NCBI RefSeq assembly: GCF_014199415.1
Contig: NZ_JACIJN010000012.1
Span: forward strand, 1-64,000
DNA: 64,000 bases
DNA from: Sphingomonas endophytica
GTDB taxonomy: Bacteria > Pseudomonadota > Alphaproteobacteria > Sphingomonadales > Sphingomonadaceae
Direction of reading: 5' to 3'
Shown here: positions 36,613 to 45,597 of the stretch, piece after piece
Numbering within the stretch: the first letter of the stretch is position 1
Layout: each line of letters opens with the position of its first letter
Program-made: the position numbers and the translations under genes
Notes under the pieces: model-generated
What the model saw: the letters and a program-made list of their open reading frames with translations, nothing else
What the model was told of the DNA's origin: nothing
Databases searched by the model: none

Positions 36613-37662
36613 CTACGCCAGCGCGCGCACCTCACATGCGGCGCGGATATCGGCGGCGAGCTGGTCGACGCGCGCCGGGTCGGCGTCCCACGCGAACATG
36701 AAGCGCGCGCCGCCGCCGATGAAGGTGTAGAACCGCCAGCCGCGCGCGCGCAGTTCGTCGAGCACCGCATCCGGCGCGACGAGGAACACCGAATTGGCCT
36801 GCACCGGGAACAGCAACTGCACCGCAGGGAGATCGGCGACCCGCGCCGCGAGCCGCTCGGCACAGGCGTTGCCGTGCTCGGCGTTGCGCAGCCATGCGCC
36901 GCTCTCGATCAGCCCGATCCACGGCGCCGACAGGAAGCGCATCTTCGACGCGAGCTGCCCGGCCTGTTTGCAGCGGTAATCGAAGTCCTCGGCAAGCGCG
37001 CGGTCGAAGAAAATCACCGCCTCGCCGACCATCAGCCCGTTCTTGGTCCCGCCGAAGCACAAAACGTCGACGCCCGCCTCCCAGGTGATCGCGGCGGGCG
37101 TGCAGCCGAGCGCGGCGCAGGCGTGGGCGAAGCGGGCGCCGTCCATGTGCAGCTTGAGCCCCAGTTCGCGGCACACCGCCGAGATCGCGCGCACCTCCGC
37201 AACCGAATAGACCTGCCCGGTTTCGGTCGGCTGGGTGATCGTGACGACACGCGGCTTGGGAAAGTGGATGTCGGAACGGCTGCCCGCGAGCGTGCGGATC
37301 GCCTCGGGGGTCAGCTTGCCGTCGGCCGATGGCGCGAGCAGCAGCTTGGAGCCGTTCGAGAAGAACTCGGGCGCGCCGCATTCGTCGGTTTCGACATGCG
37401 CCGCCGACGAGCAAATGACGCTGTGATAGCTCTGGCACAACGAGGCGAGCGCGAGCGAGTTGGCGGCGGTGCCGTTGAAGACGAAGAAAATCTCGCAATC
37501 GGTCTCGAACAGGGTGCGAAAGCTGTCGGAGGCGCGCTGCGTCCAGCCGTCATCGCCATAGGCGACCGCCGAGCCGGCATTGGCGGCAAGCATCGCCTCC
37601 AGCGCCTCCGGGCAGGCTCCGGCATAATTGTCGCTGGCGAATTGCTGGGGCTCGGTCGTCAC
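36613..37662 (-). CDS. Low-specificity threonine aldolase
   Basis: 349 aa from GTG 37662. PLP fold type I: FASDNYAGACPEALEAM, the substrate segment VFNGTAANSLALA, Asp in LKLHMDGARFAHA (Asp174) and the PLP Lys in CFGGTKNGLM (Lys207). It splits threonine or allo-threonine to glycine and acetaldehyde. With ilvA it gives two threonine breakdown routes. The 189-bp gap upstream (37663-37851) holds its promoter region and no supportable gene. Confidence 0.93.
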   Translation of the reverse strand: MTTEPQQFASDNYAGACPEALEAMLAANAGSAVAYGDDGWTQRASDSFRTLFETDCEIFFVFNGTAANSLALASLCQSYHSVICSSAAHVETDECGAPEFFSNGSKLLLAPSADGKLTPEAIRTLAGSRSDIHFPKPRVVTITQPTETGQVYSVAEVRAISAVCRELGLKLHMDGARFAHACAALGCTPAAITWEAGVDVLCFGGTKNGLMVGEAVIFFDRALAEDFDYRCKQAGQLASKMRFLSAPWIGLIESGAWLRNAEHGNACAERLAARVADLPAVQLLFPVQANSVFLVAPDAVLDELRARGWRFYTFIGGGARFMFAWDADPARVDQLAADIRAACEVRALA

Positions 37663-37851
37663 GGTCGCTGATCCTGTTGCTCGGTTCGGGCATCAGGAGT
37701 CGGAACGATATGTGGCGAGAGGTCCCGTTGGTTGCCGGTCCGGCCACATCCCCCCATCGCTGGAGGCGCCACCTTGCTCGGGAGCAGGTTGGCGTCGAAC
37801 TAGGTCGACTCTTGATGTCGGCGCGATCGGTATACGATCCGACGGTTGCGG

Positions 37852-38652
37852 TCAATCCTGTCCGCTGACCTGCACCTCGACGTCGAGCCATTCGCGTCCC
37901 TCGCCGAGCCGCGAGCCCGCGACCGGCGAGCAGCCGGCGGCATCGAGCGCGACCGCGACGCGCACGTGATGCGCCTCGGGCGAGCGGCCGAGCGTCGGAT
38001 CGAACCCGACCCAGCCGAGCCCCTCGACCCACGCGTCGGCCCAGCCGTGCGGCGTCGGACGGCCGTTGGGCAGCGCATCGCAATAGCCGGTGACGTAGCG
38101 CGCCGGGAAGCCGGCGGCACGCGCGGCGGCGACGAACATCTGCGCCAGATCGCGCGCGGTGGCGGTCTCGCGCGCGAACGCCGCGGTGACGGTCAGTCCG
38201 GCTTCGGGGCGCCCGTCGACGAGGGTGAATCGCTCATGCACCGCGGCATTGAGCGCGTGGAGCGCGGCGATCGGCGCGCGGCCCACGGTCGCCGCCTGCG
38301 CGAAAGCGGCGAGTGCGGGCTCGGCGTGGGTCGCGGGCGTGCTGCGCAGGAAGAGCGCGGCGGGCAACGGCTCGAACGTGCCGTGCAGCACGCCGCTCGA
38401 CGAACTCGTCACCACCTCGCCCGAGACGCTGATCTCGATCCCCGACAGCGGACCTTCGGCGTAGAGCATCGTCGTGATGTTGCCGAAGCCATCGCGGTGC
38501 TCTCGCAGCCGCGCGTCGCAATCGATGTTGATGTCCCACGCCGCGACCGTCTGGTCGTGCGTGTTGCGCGGGGTCATCCGTAACAGCTGCACCACCCGGC
38601 CCTGCGGCGCGGTGAAGCGGTAAGTGGTGCGATGGTCGATGGTCAGGCGCAT
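37852..38652 (-). CDS. Transglutaminase-fold protein without catalytic Cys
   Basis: 266 aa. Bacterial transglutaminase-like N-domain (RLTIDHRTTYRFTAPQGRVVQLLRMTPR) and core domain (FVAAARAAGFPARYVTGY, HGWADAWVEGLGWVGFDPT). In active members the core has C-x-D-x-A-H; here it reads TARDLAQ, with Ala166 where the nucleophilic Cys is expected, although His202 and Asp218 are kept. So this member is probably catalytically dead or uses another residue. Third gene of the operon with alpha-E and ATP-grasp genes (1-nt TGATG overlap), a set found widely with unknown product. Confidence 0.88.
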   Translation of the reverse strand: MRLTIDHRTTYRFTAPQGRVVQLLRMTPRNTHDQTVAAWDINIDCDARLREHRDGFGNITTMLYAEGPLSGIEISVSGEVVTSSSSGVLHGTFEPLPAALFLRSTPATHAEPALAAFAQAATVGRAPIAALHALNAAVHERFTLVDGRPEAGLTVTAAFARETATARDLAQMFVAAARAAGFPARYVTGYCDALPNGRPTPHGWADAWVEGLGWVGFDPTLGRSPEAHHVRVAVALDAAGCSPVAGSRLGEGREWLDVEVQVSGQD

Positions 38653-39587
38653 CAGTGGAACTTGAACTGCCGGCCGATCGCGTCGTGCAATTGCGCATTT
38701 TCGACGATCAGGGACTGGAGATGCTGGTGAAGCCCGGCGGCGATCACGTCACCGGTGCGGGTGCGCGCGACGCGTGCCTGCCGCGTGCGCGCCATCCGGT
38801 CGGCCTCGCCCTGCGTGCCGCTGGCGCGGGCGAGCGCGGTGAGCGCCGCGACGGTCTCCTCGGTCGATGCGGCGAGGCTGCGCGGCAGTTCGGCGCGGCT
38901 GAGCAGCAGGTCGATGACGTTGGTCGGGTTGAGCCCGTCGTTGTAGAGCCAGCGGAAGGCGGTGACGGCCGAGACGGTCTGGAGGATCGTCGTCCACTGG
39001 TCGCGATCGACCGTGCCGCCGACGCGTTCACCCTCCGGCAGCAGGATGTGATATTTGACGTCGAGCAGCCGCGCGGTGTTGTCGGTACGCTCGACCGCCT
39101 GCCCAAGCCGGATGAACGAGGTCGTCTGGTTGCGGAGCATCCGGTGCACCGCTCCCTCGAATCCGCGCGTCTCGGCCTTTACCGCATCAACCACCCCGAG
39201 CACCGCGGTCGGATCGAGCCGCCCGATCCGCTGGTCGAAGATCAGCCACGCACCGTTGATCGCCTGCCACGCCTCGCGGCTGAGCGCGGTGCGCACCGCA
39301 CGGGCGTTGTCGCGCGCCATCGCGAGGCAGCGCAGGATCGAGCCCGGATGCGTGCTGTCGGCGAGCAGGAAGTGCGCGACCTCCTCGCGGCTGAGCGTGT
39401 GGCCGCCCGCGGTGAAGGCGTCGGCGGTTTCACTGACCGCCAGCGCAGTACGCCACGCATCCTCGCCCGCCGAACGCGGGGAGAGCACATCGAGGCGCAG
39501 CGTCGCCTCGATCAGCCGCGCGACGAAATCGGCGCGCTCGACATAGCGGCCGAGCCAGTAGAGCGAGGCGGCGGTGCGGCTGAGCAT
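38652..39587 (-). CDS. Alpha-E domain protein
   Basis: 311 aa, mostly helical: starts LSRTAASLYWLGRYVERADFVARLIEATLRLD, the family signature, with FIRLGQAVERTDNTARLLDVKYHILL near the middle. Alpha-E (DUF403) proteins always accompany a circularly permuted ATP-grasp and a transglutaminase-like protein; structure predicted as a helical bundle, function unknown. Overlaps both neighbours by 1 nt (TGATG), so the three are translated together. Confidence 0.93.
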   Translation of the reverse strand: MLSRTAASLYWLGRYVERADFVARLIEATLRLDVLSPRSAGEDAWRTALAVSETADAFTAGGHTLSREEVAHFLLADSTHPGSILRCLAMARDNARAVRTALSREAWQAINGAWLIFDQRIGRLDPTAVLGVVDAVKAETRGFEGAVHRMLRNQTTSFIRLGQAVERTDNTARLLDVKYHILLPEGERVGGTVDRDQWTTILQTVSAVTAFRWLYNDGLNPTNVIDLLLSRAELPRSLAASTEETVAALTALARASGTQGEADRMARTRQARVARTRTGDVIAAGLHQHLQSLIVENAQLHDAIGRQFKFH

Positions 39588-41080
39588 CAGCGCTGCCCCT
39601 GCCCGAGCGTCTGGGTCATGTTTCCCATCGTCTGGGTCATGCCGTGCGGCTCGTCCATCAGCACGAAACTGTCCTTGGTCCCACCGCCCTGCGACGAATT
39701 GACGACCAGCGAGCCTTCGCGCAGCGCGACACGCGTCAGCCCGCCGGGAACGACCTGCACGCCCTTCGCGCCGGTCAGCACGAACGGGCGGAAGTCGACG
39801 TGGCGCGGCGCGACGCCCTGCTCGACCAGCGTCGGGACGGTCGACAGCGCGAGCGTCGGCTGCGCGATGTAGCGTTCGGGCGCGGCGACCAGCGCGGCGC
39901 GGAAGCGCTCGATCTCGGCCGAGGAGGCGGTCGGGCCGACCAGCATCCCATAGCCGCCCGAGCCATCGACCAGCTTGACGACCAATTGGTCGAGATGGTC
40001 GAGCACGTATTTGAGCGCCTGCGGCTCGCGGCAGCGATAGGTCTCGACGTTCGGCAGCCGCGCGTCGCTGCCCGAGTAATATTTCACGATCTCGGGCATG
40101 TAGCTGTATATCGCCTTGTCGTCGGCGATACCGTTGCCGGGCGCGTTGAGGATCGCGACATTGCCCGCGGCATAGGCGGCGATCAATCCGGGCACGCCGA
40201 GCATCGAATCGGGGCGAAAAACCAACGGATCGAGATAATCGTCGTCGACGCGGCGATAGATGACGTCGACGCGCACGCGGCCGTCGATCGTACGCATGTA
40301 GACGACATCGTCATCGACGACGAGGTCGGCGGCCTCGACCAGCTCGACCCCCATCGAGTCGGCGAGGAAGCTGTGCTCGTAATAGGCCGAATTGTAATGG
40401 CCGGGCGTCAGCACCACACAGGTCGGGCGTGGGCCGCCGCAGCCGCGCGGCGCGACCGAGCGCATCGTCTCGAGTAGGCGGTCGGGATAGCTGTCGACCG
40501 CGGCAACGCGAAATTTCGAGAACAGCTCGGGGCAGAGCCGCACCATCGCCTCGCGGTTCTCCAGCATGTAGCTGACGCCCGAAGGCGTGCGGGCATTGTC
40601 CTCCAGCACGAAGAAGTCGTCGGGGCCGGTGCGGACGAGGTCGATCCCGCAGATATGCGCCCAGACGTCGTGCGGCGGGCGGATGCCGGCGATCTCGGGG
40701 CGGAATTGCGCATTGCCGAGGATCAGGTCGGCGGGCAGCACGCCGTCGCGCAGGATCTTCTGGTCGCCGTAGATGTCGACGAGGAAGGCGTTGATCGCCT
40801 CGACGCGCTGGACCAGCCCTTCGGACAGCCGTGCCCATTCGTCGGCGAGGAAGACGCGCGGGACGATGTCAAACGGAATGATCCGCTCGCCCGCCTCGCT
40901 CTCGCCATAGACCGCGAAGGTGATGCCGAGCTGGCGGAAGGTCGTCTCCGCCGATTGCTGACGACGGCGCAGTTCGCCGTCGGGCGTGTCCGCCAGCCAG
41001 CGACACAAGTCCCGCAATTCGGGGCGCGCGCCGTCGACGCTGCTTGCCCCCATGATCTCGTCGAACGCCGCTGTCCCCAT
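39587..41080 (-). CDS. Circularly permuted type-2 ATP-grasp protein
   Basis: 497 aa from ATG 41080 with AGGGGACAA before it. Family blocks: REIL-type start replaced by ITFAVYGESEAGERIIPFDIVPRV, FVLEDNARTPSGVSYMLENR (ATP/Mg ligands), VDVIYRRVDDDYLDPLVF, and KLVDGSGGYGMLVGP. It likely ligates a carboxylate to an amine or peptide using ATP, in the cytoplasm; substrate unknown. First gene of the alpha-E operon. The 90-bp region upstream is the likely promoter. Confidence 0.93.
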   Translation of the reverse strand: MGTAAFDEIMGASSVDGARPELRDLCRWLADTPDGELRRRQQSAETTFRQLGITFAVYGESEAGERIIPFDIVPRVFLADEWARLSEGLVQRVEAINAFLVDIYGDQKILRDGVLPADLILGNAQFRPEIAGIRPPHDVWAHICGIDLVRTGPDDFFVLEDNARTPSGVSYMLENREAMVRLCPELFSKFRVAAVDSYPDRLLETMRSVAPRGCGGPRPTCVVLTPGHYNSAYYEHSFLADSMGVELVEAADLVVDDDVVYMRTIDGRVRVDVIYRRVDDDYLDPLVFRPDSMLGVPGLIAAYAAGNVAILNAPGNGIADDKAIYSYMPEIVKYYSGSDARLPNVETYRCREPQALKYVLDHLDQLVVKLVDGSGGYGMLVGPTASSAEIERFRAALVAAPERYIAQPTLALSTVPTLVEQGVAPRHVDFRPFVLTGAKGVQVVPGGLTRVALREGSLVVNSSQGGGTKDSFVLMDEPHGMTQTMGNMTQTLGQGQR

Positions 41081-41170
41081 TTGTCCCCTGCAACGTCCGA
41101 CGACCGGATTCGTCGCATGCTGAGCGAGATCAACGGTGCGCGCAACACTTCATTGCAGTGCAGCAGTCCC

Positions 41171-43192
41171 TCAGCGCAACGATGTGAGCATCGCCGGGGT
41201 GAGCACCTGCGGCAGCACGCGCGGGTCGGCCGTGCCGCGCGGGTAGAAGAGGTAGAGCGGCACCCCGGCGCGATTGTGCTGCGCGATGAAGCGGCCGAGC
41301 ACCGGATCGCCATCGGTCCAGTCGCCGACCAGCACCGCGACCTTGTTGCCCCTGAAGGCGTCGGCCACGCTTTGCGTCTCGATCGCGGCCTTTTCGTTGA
41401 CCTTGCACGTCAGGCACCAGTCGGCGGTGAAATAGGCGAAGACCGGCCGCCCCTCGGCGCGCAACGCCGCGAGCCGCGCCTCGGTGAACGGCTCGGCCCC
41501 CGCAACGCCAGCGACAGCCGCACCGGCCGGCTGCGCCCGGACCGTGGCGATCGCGACACCCCCCAGCAGCAGCGCGACCAGCGCGGGCGCCCAGACGAGC
41601 CGGCCGCCCTGCACCTGCCGCCGCCCGCTCCACCACAGCCCGAGCCCGGCGAGCAACGCGGCGGCGAGCGCGATCGTCATCCCGTCGACCCCCGCCTGTC
41701 GCCCGAGCACCCAGGCGAGCGCCAGCGCGGTCGCGAACATCGGCACCGACAGGATATGACGCAGCCGCACCATCCACATCCCGGGCTTGGGCAGGCGCCG
41801 CCGCAGCGCAGGGACGAAGCCGATCAACAGGAACGGCAGCGCGATGCCGAGCCCCAGCCCTGCGAACACCATCAGCGCCGCGACCGGCGGCAGCACCAGC
41901 GCCGCGCCGAGCGCCGCGCCCATGAACGGCCCCGTGCACGGCGTCGCGACGAAAGCGGCGAGCGCACCGGTCATGAACGCGCCGCTCGCGCCGCTGCGGC
42001 CGGCGAATTGCGGGGTCGGCAACTCGAACAGCCCGGCGAGGTTGAGCGCGATCGCGACGACCAGCAGCAGCAGCACGCCGACGACGCGCGGGTCCTGCAA
42101 TTGGAATGCCCAGCCCGCGCTCGCCCCGCCCGCGCGCAGCGCCAGCAGGGTCGCGCCGAGCGCGAGGCATACCAGCACCACGCCCGCGGTATAGGCCAGC
42201 GCCTCGCTGCGCGCATGGCGCTCGCTCTCGCCCGAGCGCGCCAGCCCCAGCGCCTTGAGGCTGAGGATCGGGAAGACGCACGGCATGATGTTGAGCAGCA
42301 ACCCGCCGAGCACCGCGCCGCCGAACGCCGCCAGCGCGACGCCCCAGTCGAGCTCTGCCGACGCCGCTGCGGGCGCGACGGTGCCGGGCTGCGCGACCAG
42401 CGCCAGCGCGGTGCCGTCGCCGAGCGTCAGCACGCCCTCCAGCGCGCCGCGCTCCGGCGTGGCGGCGGCCTTGGTCTCGATCACCAGCCGCTCGCCGTCG
42501 CGGGTGACGGTCTGCGCCGCGGGATAGTCGGTCGCGCCGCCGCGTGCAGGGTAGAACCACGCCTGCCCCAGCGGCGCGTCGGCGGGATACGGCACCGACA
42601 GCCGGAAGCGTTCGGCGTCGATCTGCCAGGTCGCGGTGCTGCCGAGCGGGCGCGGCAGCGCGCGGCGCCACGCGTCGAATTGCGCACGGCGCGCGGGCGT
42701 GACCGCGCCGTCGCCGACGGTCAGTTGCGTGTTCAGCTCCTGCGTCTCGGGAACGCAGATCGTCTCGGTACAGACGAGATAGTCGAGCTTGACGCGCACC
42801 GGCAGCGCGGTGCCGGGCGCCAGCCCCTTGGGAACGGTCAACGTGGTCAGCATCGTCCACGGCCGTTCGTAGACGTGGTTCATCAGTCCGGCGATCACCA
42901 GCCGCCCCGGCGGCGGATAGGCCAGCGCGCCCGCGGTCGCCCCAGCCGGCAGCGTCCAAGTGGCGCGCGTCGCCACCCCTGCGTCGCCGGGGTTGAGCCA
43001 ATAGCCGTGCCACCCCGAAGCGGGGACGGCATGGATCGCGAGCGCGACGGTGCTGCCCGGCGCGGGCCGGTCGCTCTCGGCGAGCAGCGTCATCGCGACA
43101 TGCCGCGCCTGCGCGCCCGCCATGGTGGGCAGCAGCAGCGAAACGGCTGTCATCAGAGTGAAAAGCGCCGCGCGCACTGCTTGCCTGATCAT
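41171..43192 (-). CDS. dsbD: DsbD-like thiol:disulfide interchange protein
   Basis: 673 aa from ATG 43192. Signal peptide (AALFTLMTAVSLLLPTMAGA), an N-terminal periplasmic domain with paired cysteines (DYLVCTETICVPE), eight membrane segments with the Cys pair in LNIMPCVFPILSLKAL and ATPCTGPFMG, and a C-terminal thioredoxin domain FTADWCLTCKVNEKAA (CxxC). All three redox pairs of DsbD are visible. It carries reducing power from the cytoplasm to the periplasm, e.g. to CcmG (ccm genes lie at 55-58 kb). Divergent from the phosphatase gene. Confidence 0.94.
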   Translation of the reverse strand: MIRQAVRAALFTLMTAVSLLLPTMAGAQARHVAMTLLAESDRPAPGSTVALAIHAVPASGWHGYWLNPGDAGVATRATWTLPAGATAGALAYPPPGRLVIAGLMNHVYERPWTMLTTLTVPKGLAPGTALPVRVKLDYLVCTETICVPETQELNTQLTVGDGAVTPARRAQFDAWRRALPRPLGSTATWQIDAERFRLSVPYPADAPLGQAWFYPARGGATDYPAAQTVTRDGERLVIETKAAATPERGALEGVLTLGDGTALALVAQPGTVAPAAASAELDWGVALAAFGGAVLGGLLLNIMPCVFPILSLKALGLARSGESERHARSEALAYTAGVVLVCLALGATLLALRAGGASAGWAFQLQDPRVVGVLLLLVVAIALNLAGLFELPTPQFAGRSGASGAFMTGALAAFVATPCTGPFMGAALGAALVLPPVAALMVFAGLGLGIALPFLLIGFVPALRRRLPKPGMWMVRLRHILSVPMFATALALAWVLGRQAGVDGMTIALAAALLAGLGLWWSGRRQVQGGRLVWAPALVALLLGGVAIATVRAQPAGAAVAGVAGAEPFTEARLAALRAEGRPVFAYFTADWCLTCKVNEKAAIETQSVADAFRGNKVAVLVGDWTDGDPVLGRFIAQHNRAGVPLYLFYPRGTADPRVLPQVLTPAMLTSLR

Positions 43193-43242
43193 CGGAGCGG
43201 GATCATAGCCGCTTCGCCCCCACGTTGCATCAAGGTTGCCCG

Positions 43243-44898
43243 ATGAAATCACTGTTCGCCGCCGCTTTGTTGACCAGTGCCGCGCTGGTGTTGCCCGCCC
43301 TCGCCCAGACGCCGGCCGCCGCGCCCGCGGCCGCCGCGACGCCGCAGGGCAAGCCCAAGCTGATCGTCGCGATTTCGGTCGACCAATTCTCCGCCGATCT
43401 GTTCGCGCAATATCGCAGCCGCTACACCGACGGGCTGGCGCGGTTGCAGCAGGGCGTGGTTTTCCCGTCGGGCTATCAGAGCCATGCCGCGACCGAGACC
43501 TGCCCCGGCCATTCGACAATCCTGACGGGCATGCGCCCCGCGCATACCGGGATCATCGCCAACACCTGGATCGACCAGCGCGCCGGCCGGCCGGACAAGG
43601 CGGTCTATTGCGCGGAAGACGAGCGGGCCCCGGGCTCGGATCACGACAAATACCAGCCGTCCGACCTGCACCTGCGCGTCGACACGCTGGGCGACATGAT
43701 GAAGCGCGCCGATCCGCGCACCCGCGTCGTCGCGGTGGCGGGCAAGGACCGCGCGGCGATCATGATGGGCGGGCACCACACCGATCAGATGTGGTTCTGG
43801 GCGACCGACCATTTCATCACTCTCCCCTCGCGCAGCACCGCGCCGGTGCCGGCGGTGGTGACGCGCGCCAATGACGCGGTCGGCAAGCTGCTGGCGGGGG
43901 CGCAGGCGCCGCTGCCGCTGCCCGGCTATTGCAAGGGACTGGCACAGCCGATCGCGGTCGGCGGGCAGACGATCGGCACCGGGCAGTTCCAGCGCGCCGC
44001 GGGCGACGCCAGGTCGTTCCGCGCCTCCCCCGCGCTTGACGGTGCGGTGTTCGCGCTGGCGGCGGGGCTGATCCAGGACATGAAGCTCGGGCAAGGCGCG
44101 GGCACCGATCTGATCGCGGTCGGCGGGTCGGCGACCGATTATGTCGGCCATGCGCTGGGCACGCAGGGTTCGGAGATGTGCATCCAGATGGCGCAGCTCG
44201 ACCAGACGATCGGCGCGTTCCTCGCGCAGCTCGACGAATGGGGGCTCGACTATGAGGTGATGCTGACCGCCGACCACGGCGCGCACGACATGACCGAGCG
44301 CCAGCAACAGCGCGCGATGCCGATGGAGGAACATGCCGACGCCAGCAACGCCGCCAAGCTGGTCGGCGCGGCGATCGGGCGTGATCTCGGCATTGCCGGG
44401 CCGGTGCTGATCGGGCCGGAGAGCGACGTGTACATCGCCGACAGCGTGCCCGCCGCCCGGCGCAAGCAGGTGCTCGCCGAGGCGAAGCGCCGCTATCTGG
44501 CGATGCCGCAGGTCGCCGCGGCGTTCACCCGCGACGAGATCGCGGCGACGTCGTTCGCGAAGACGCCGCCGGAGACGTGGACGCTGCTTGAGCGCGCGCG
44601 CGCCTCCTATGATGCGGAGCGGTCCGGCGACCTGATGGTGATGCTCAAGCCGCGCGTGACGACGATCGTCAAGCCCGCGCCATTCTATGTCGAGACGCAC
44701 GGCAGTCCATGGGATTACGATCGGCGCGTGCCGATCCTGTTCTGGCGCAAGGGGATGGTCGCGTTCGAGCAGCCGCTGTCGGTCGAGACGGTCGATATCG
44801 CGCCGACGCTGGCGGCGACGATCGGACTGCCGGTGTCGGGGCTCGACGGGCGGTGCCTCGATCTGGATGCGGGTGCGGAGGACAGCTGCCCGAAATGA
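43243..44898 (+). CDS. Alkaline phosphatase, Thr-nucleophile (PafA/SPAP) type
   Basis: 551 aa from ATG 43243 (a TTG at 43225 lies upstream). Signal peptide KSLFAAALLTSAALVLPALAQ. Metal and nucleophile residues: Asp47 in VAISVDQFSADLF, Thr86 in ATETCPGHSTILTG, and TADHGAHDM. Length and motifs match the Sphingomonas periplasmic alkaline phosphatase SPAP and the PafA group, which use Thr instead of Ser and tolerate phosphodiesters. It would release phosphate from organic phosphates in the periplasm. No pho box was identified. Confidence 0.93.
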   Translation: MKSLFAAALLTSAALVLPALAQTPAAAPAAAATPQGKPKLIVAISVDQFSADLFAQYRSRYTDGLARLQQGVVFPSGYQSHAATETCPGHSTILTGMRPAHTGIIANTWIDQRAGRPDKAVYCAEDERAPGSDHDKYQPSDLHLRVDTLGDMMKRADPRTRVVAVAGKDRAAIMMGGHHTDQMWFWATDHFITLPSRSTAPVPAVVTRANDAVGKLLAGAQAPLPLPGYCKGLAQPIAVGGQTIGTGQFQRAAGDARSFRASPALDGAVFALAAGLIQDMKLGQGAGTDLIAVGGSATDYVGHALGTQGSEMCIQMAQLDQTIGAFLAQLDEWGLDYEVMLTADHGAHDMTERQQQRAMPMEEHADASNAAKLVGAAIGRDLGIAGPVLIGPESDVYIADSVPAARRKQVLAEAKRRYLAMPQVAAAFTRDEIAATSFAKTPPETWTLLERARASYDAERSGDLMVMLKPRVTTIVKPAPFYVETHGSPWDYDRRVPILFWRKGMVAFEQPLSVETVDIAPTLAATIGLPVSGLDGRCLDLDAGAEDSCPK

Positions 44899-44924
44899 CG
44901 GGCGCTTTCATTTCCTTGTAACTT

Positions 44925-45009
44925 CGTCGCCCCGGGTTTGACCCGGGGCCCCGCTTCTTCAAGTCGCGCTGCGGTGAAGGCGGGGCCCCGGATCAGGTCC
45001 GGGGCGACG
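44925..45009. repeat. Palindromic intergenic repeat, family B
   Basis: Starts CGTCGCCCCGGGTTTGACCC and ends CCCGGATCAGGTCCGGGGCGACG (last 20 from 44990). It lies between convergent phosphatase and DUF4142 genes, 7 bp from the latter's stop. Confidence 0.92.
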
Positions 45010-45016
45010 AAAGTGA

Positions 45017-45499
45017 TTACATGCCCGCGAGCATGTCGATGTGATGCTGCACGACCGGCGCGATCTGGCCGGCGGCGGTCTTCAACGAACCGGCGGTGCC
45101 GTTGGCGGCATAGCCCTGATGCAGCGCCAGCGCCTGCTGGTGCGCGGTCTGCTGCTGGGTCAGATAGGTGCGGTCGCGCGCGGTGCCGCTTTCCTTGCGA
45201 AGCTGCGCCACCATCCCGCTCTGTTCGGGCGTCATGACCGGCGGCTTGGGCTTCAGACCGGCCTGTGCGGCGGCGCTCTTGACCATCGCGGTGCTCTTGT
45301 TGTGGTCGCGGATCATGCCTTGCGCGAACGAGCGGACCTTCGGGTCCTTGGTCGATTGCAGGACGAGCTGGCTCGACGTCTTCTCATAAAGATCGCCTGC
45401 CCCCGCGGCGGCAACATAGGCGGCAGGGGCCATTTGCTGCGCGACGGCCGGCGTGGCGAGCACGATGGCAAGGGCAGCGACCGGCAGGAAACGCTTCAT
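45017..45499 (-). CDS. Secreted DUF4142 protein
   Basis: 160 aa. Signal peptide MKRFLPVAALAIVLATPAVAQ. The body is the helical DUF4142 domain: AAYVAAAGAGDLYEKTSSQL, DPKVRSFAQGMIRDHNKSTA, and TYLTQQQTAHQQALALHQGYA, with paired His as in a ferritin-like bundle. Function unknown; periplasmic. AGAGAGAAG lies right before the ATG. Convergent with the phosphatase gene. Confidence 0.9.
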   Translation of the reverse strand: MKRFLPVAALAIVLATPAVAQQMAPAAYVAAAGAGDLYEKTSSQLVLQSTKDPKVRSFAQGMIRDHNKSTAMVKSAAAQAGLKPKPPVMTPEQSGMVAQLRKESGTARDRTYLTQQQTAHQQALALHQGYAANGTAGSLKTAAGQIAPVVQHHIDMLAGM

Positions 45500-45597
45500 C
45501 TTCTCTCTCCGTCAATTTGCTTAGAAACGTGCTGTCGCAAACGCGCCGCGCCCCGCGAACGTCCCGGAAAGAGGCAGCTATTTCTGTGTGATCCCGA

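Noticed and set aside
37677-37868. A short plus-strand frame in the gap upstream of the threonine aldolase
   Set aside because: No ribosome site, no hydrophobic or domain pattern, and it runs into the antisense end of the transglutaminase-like gene.
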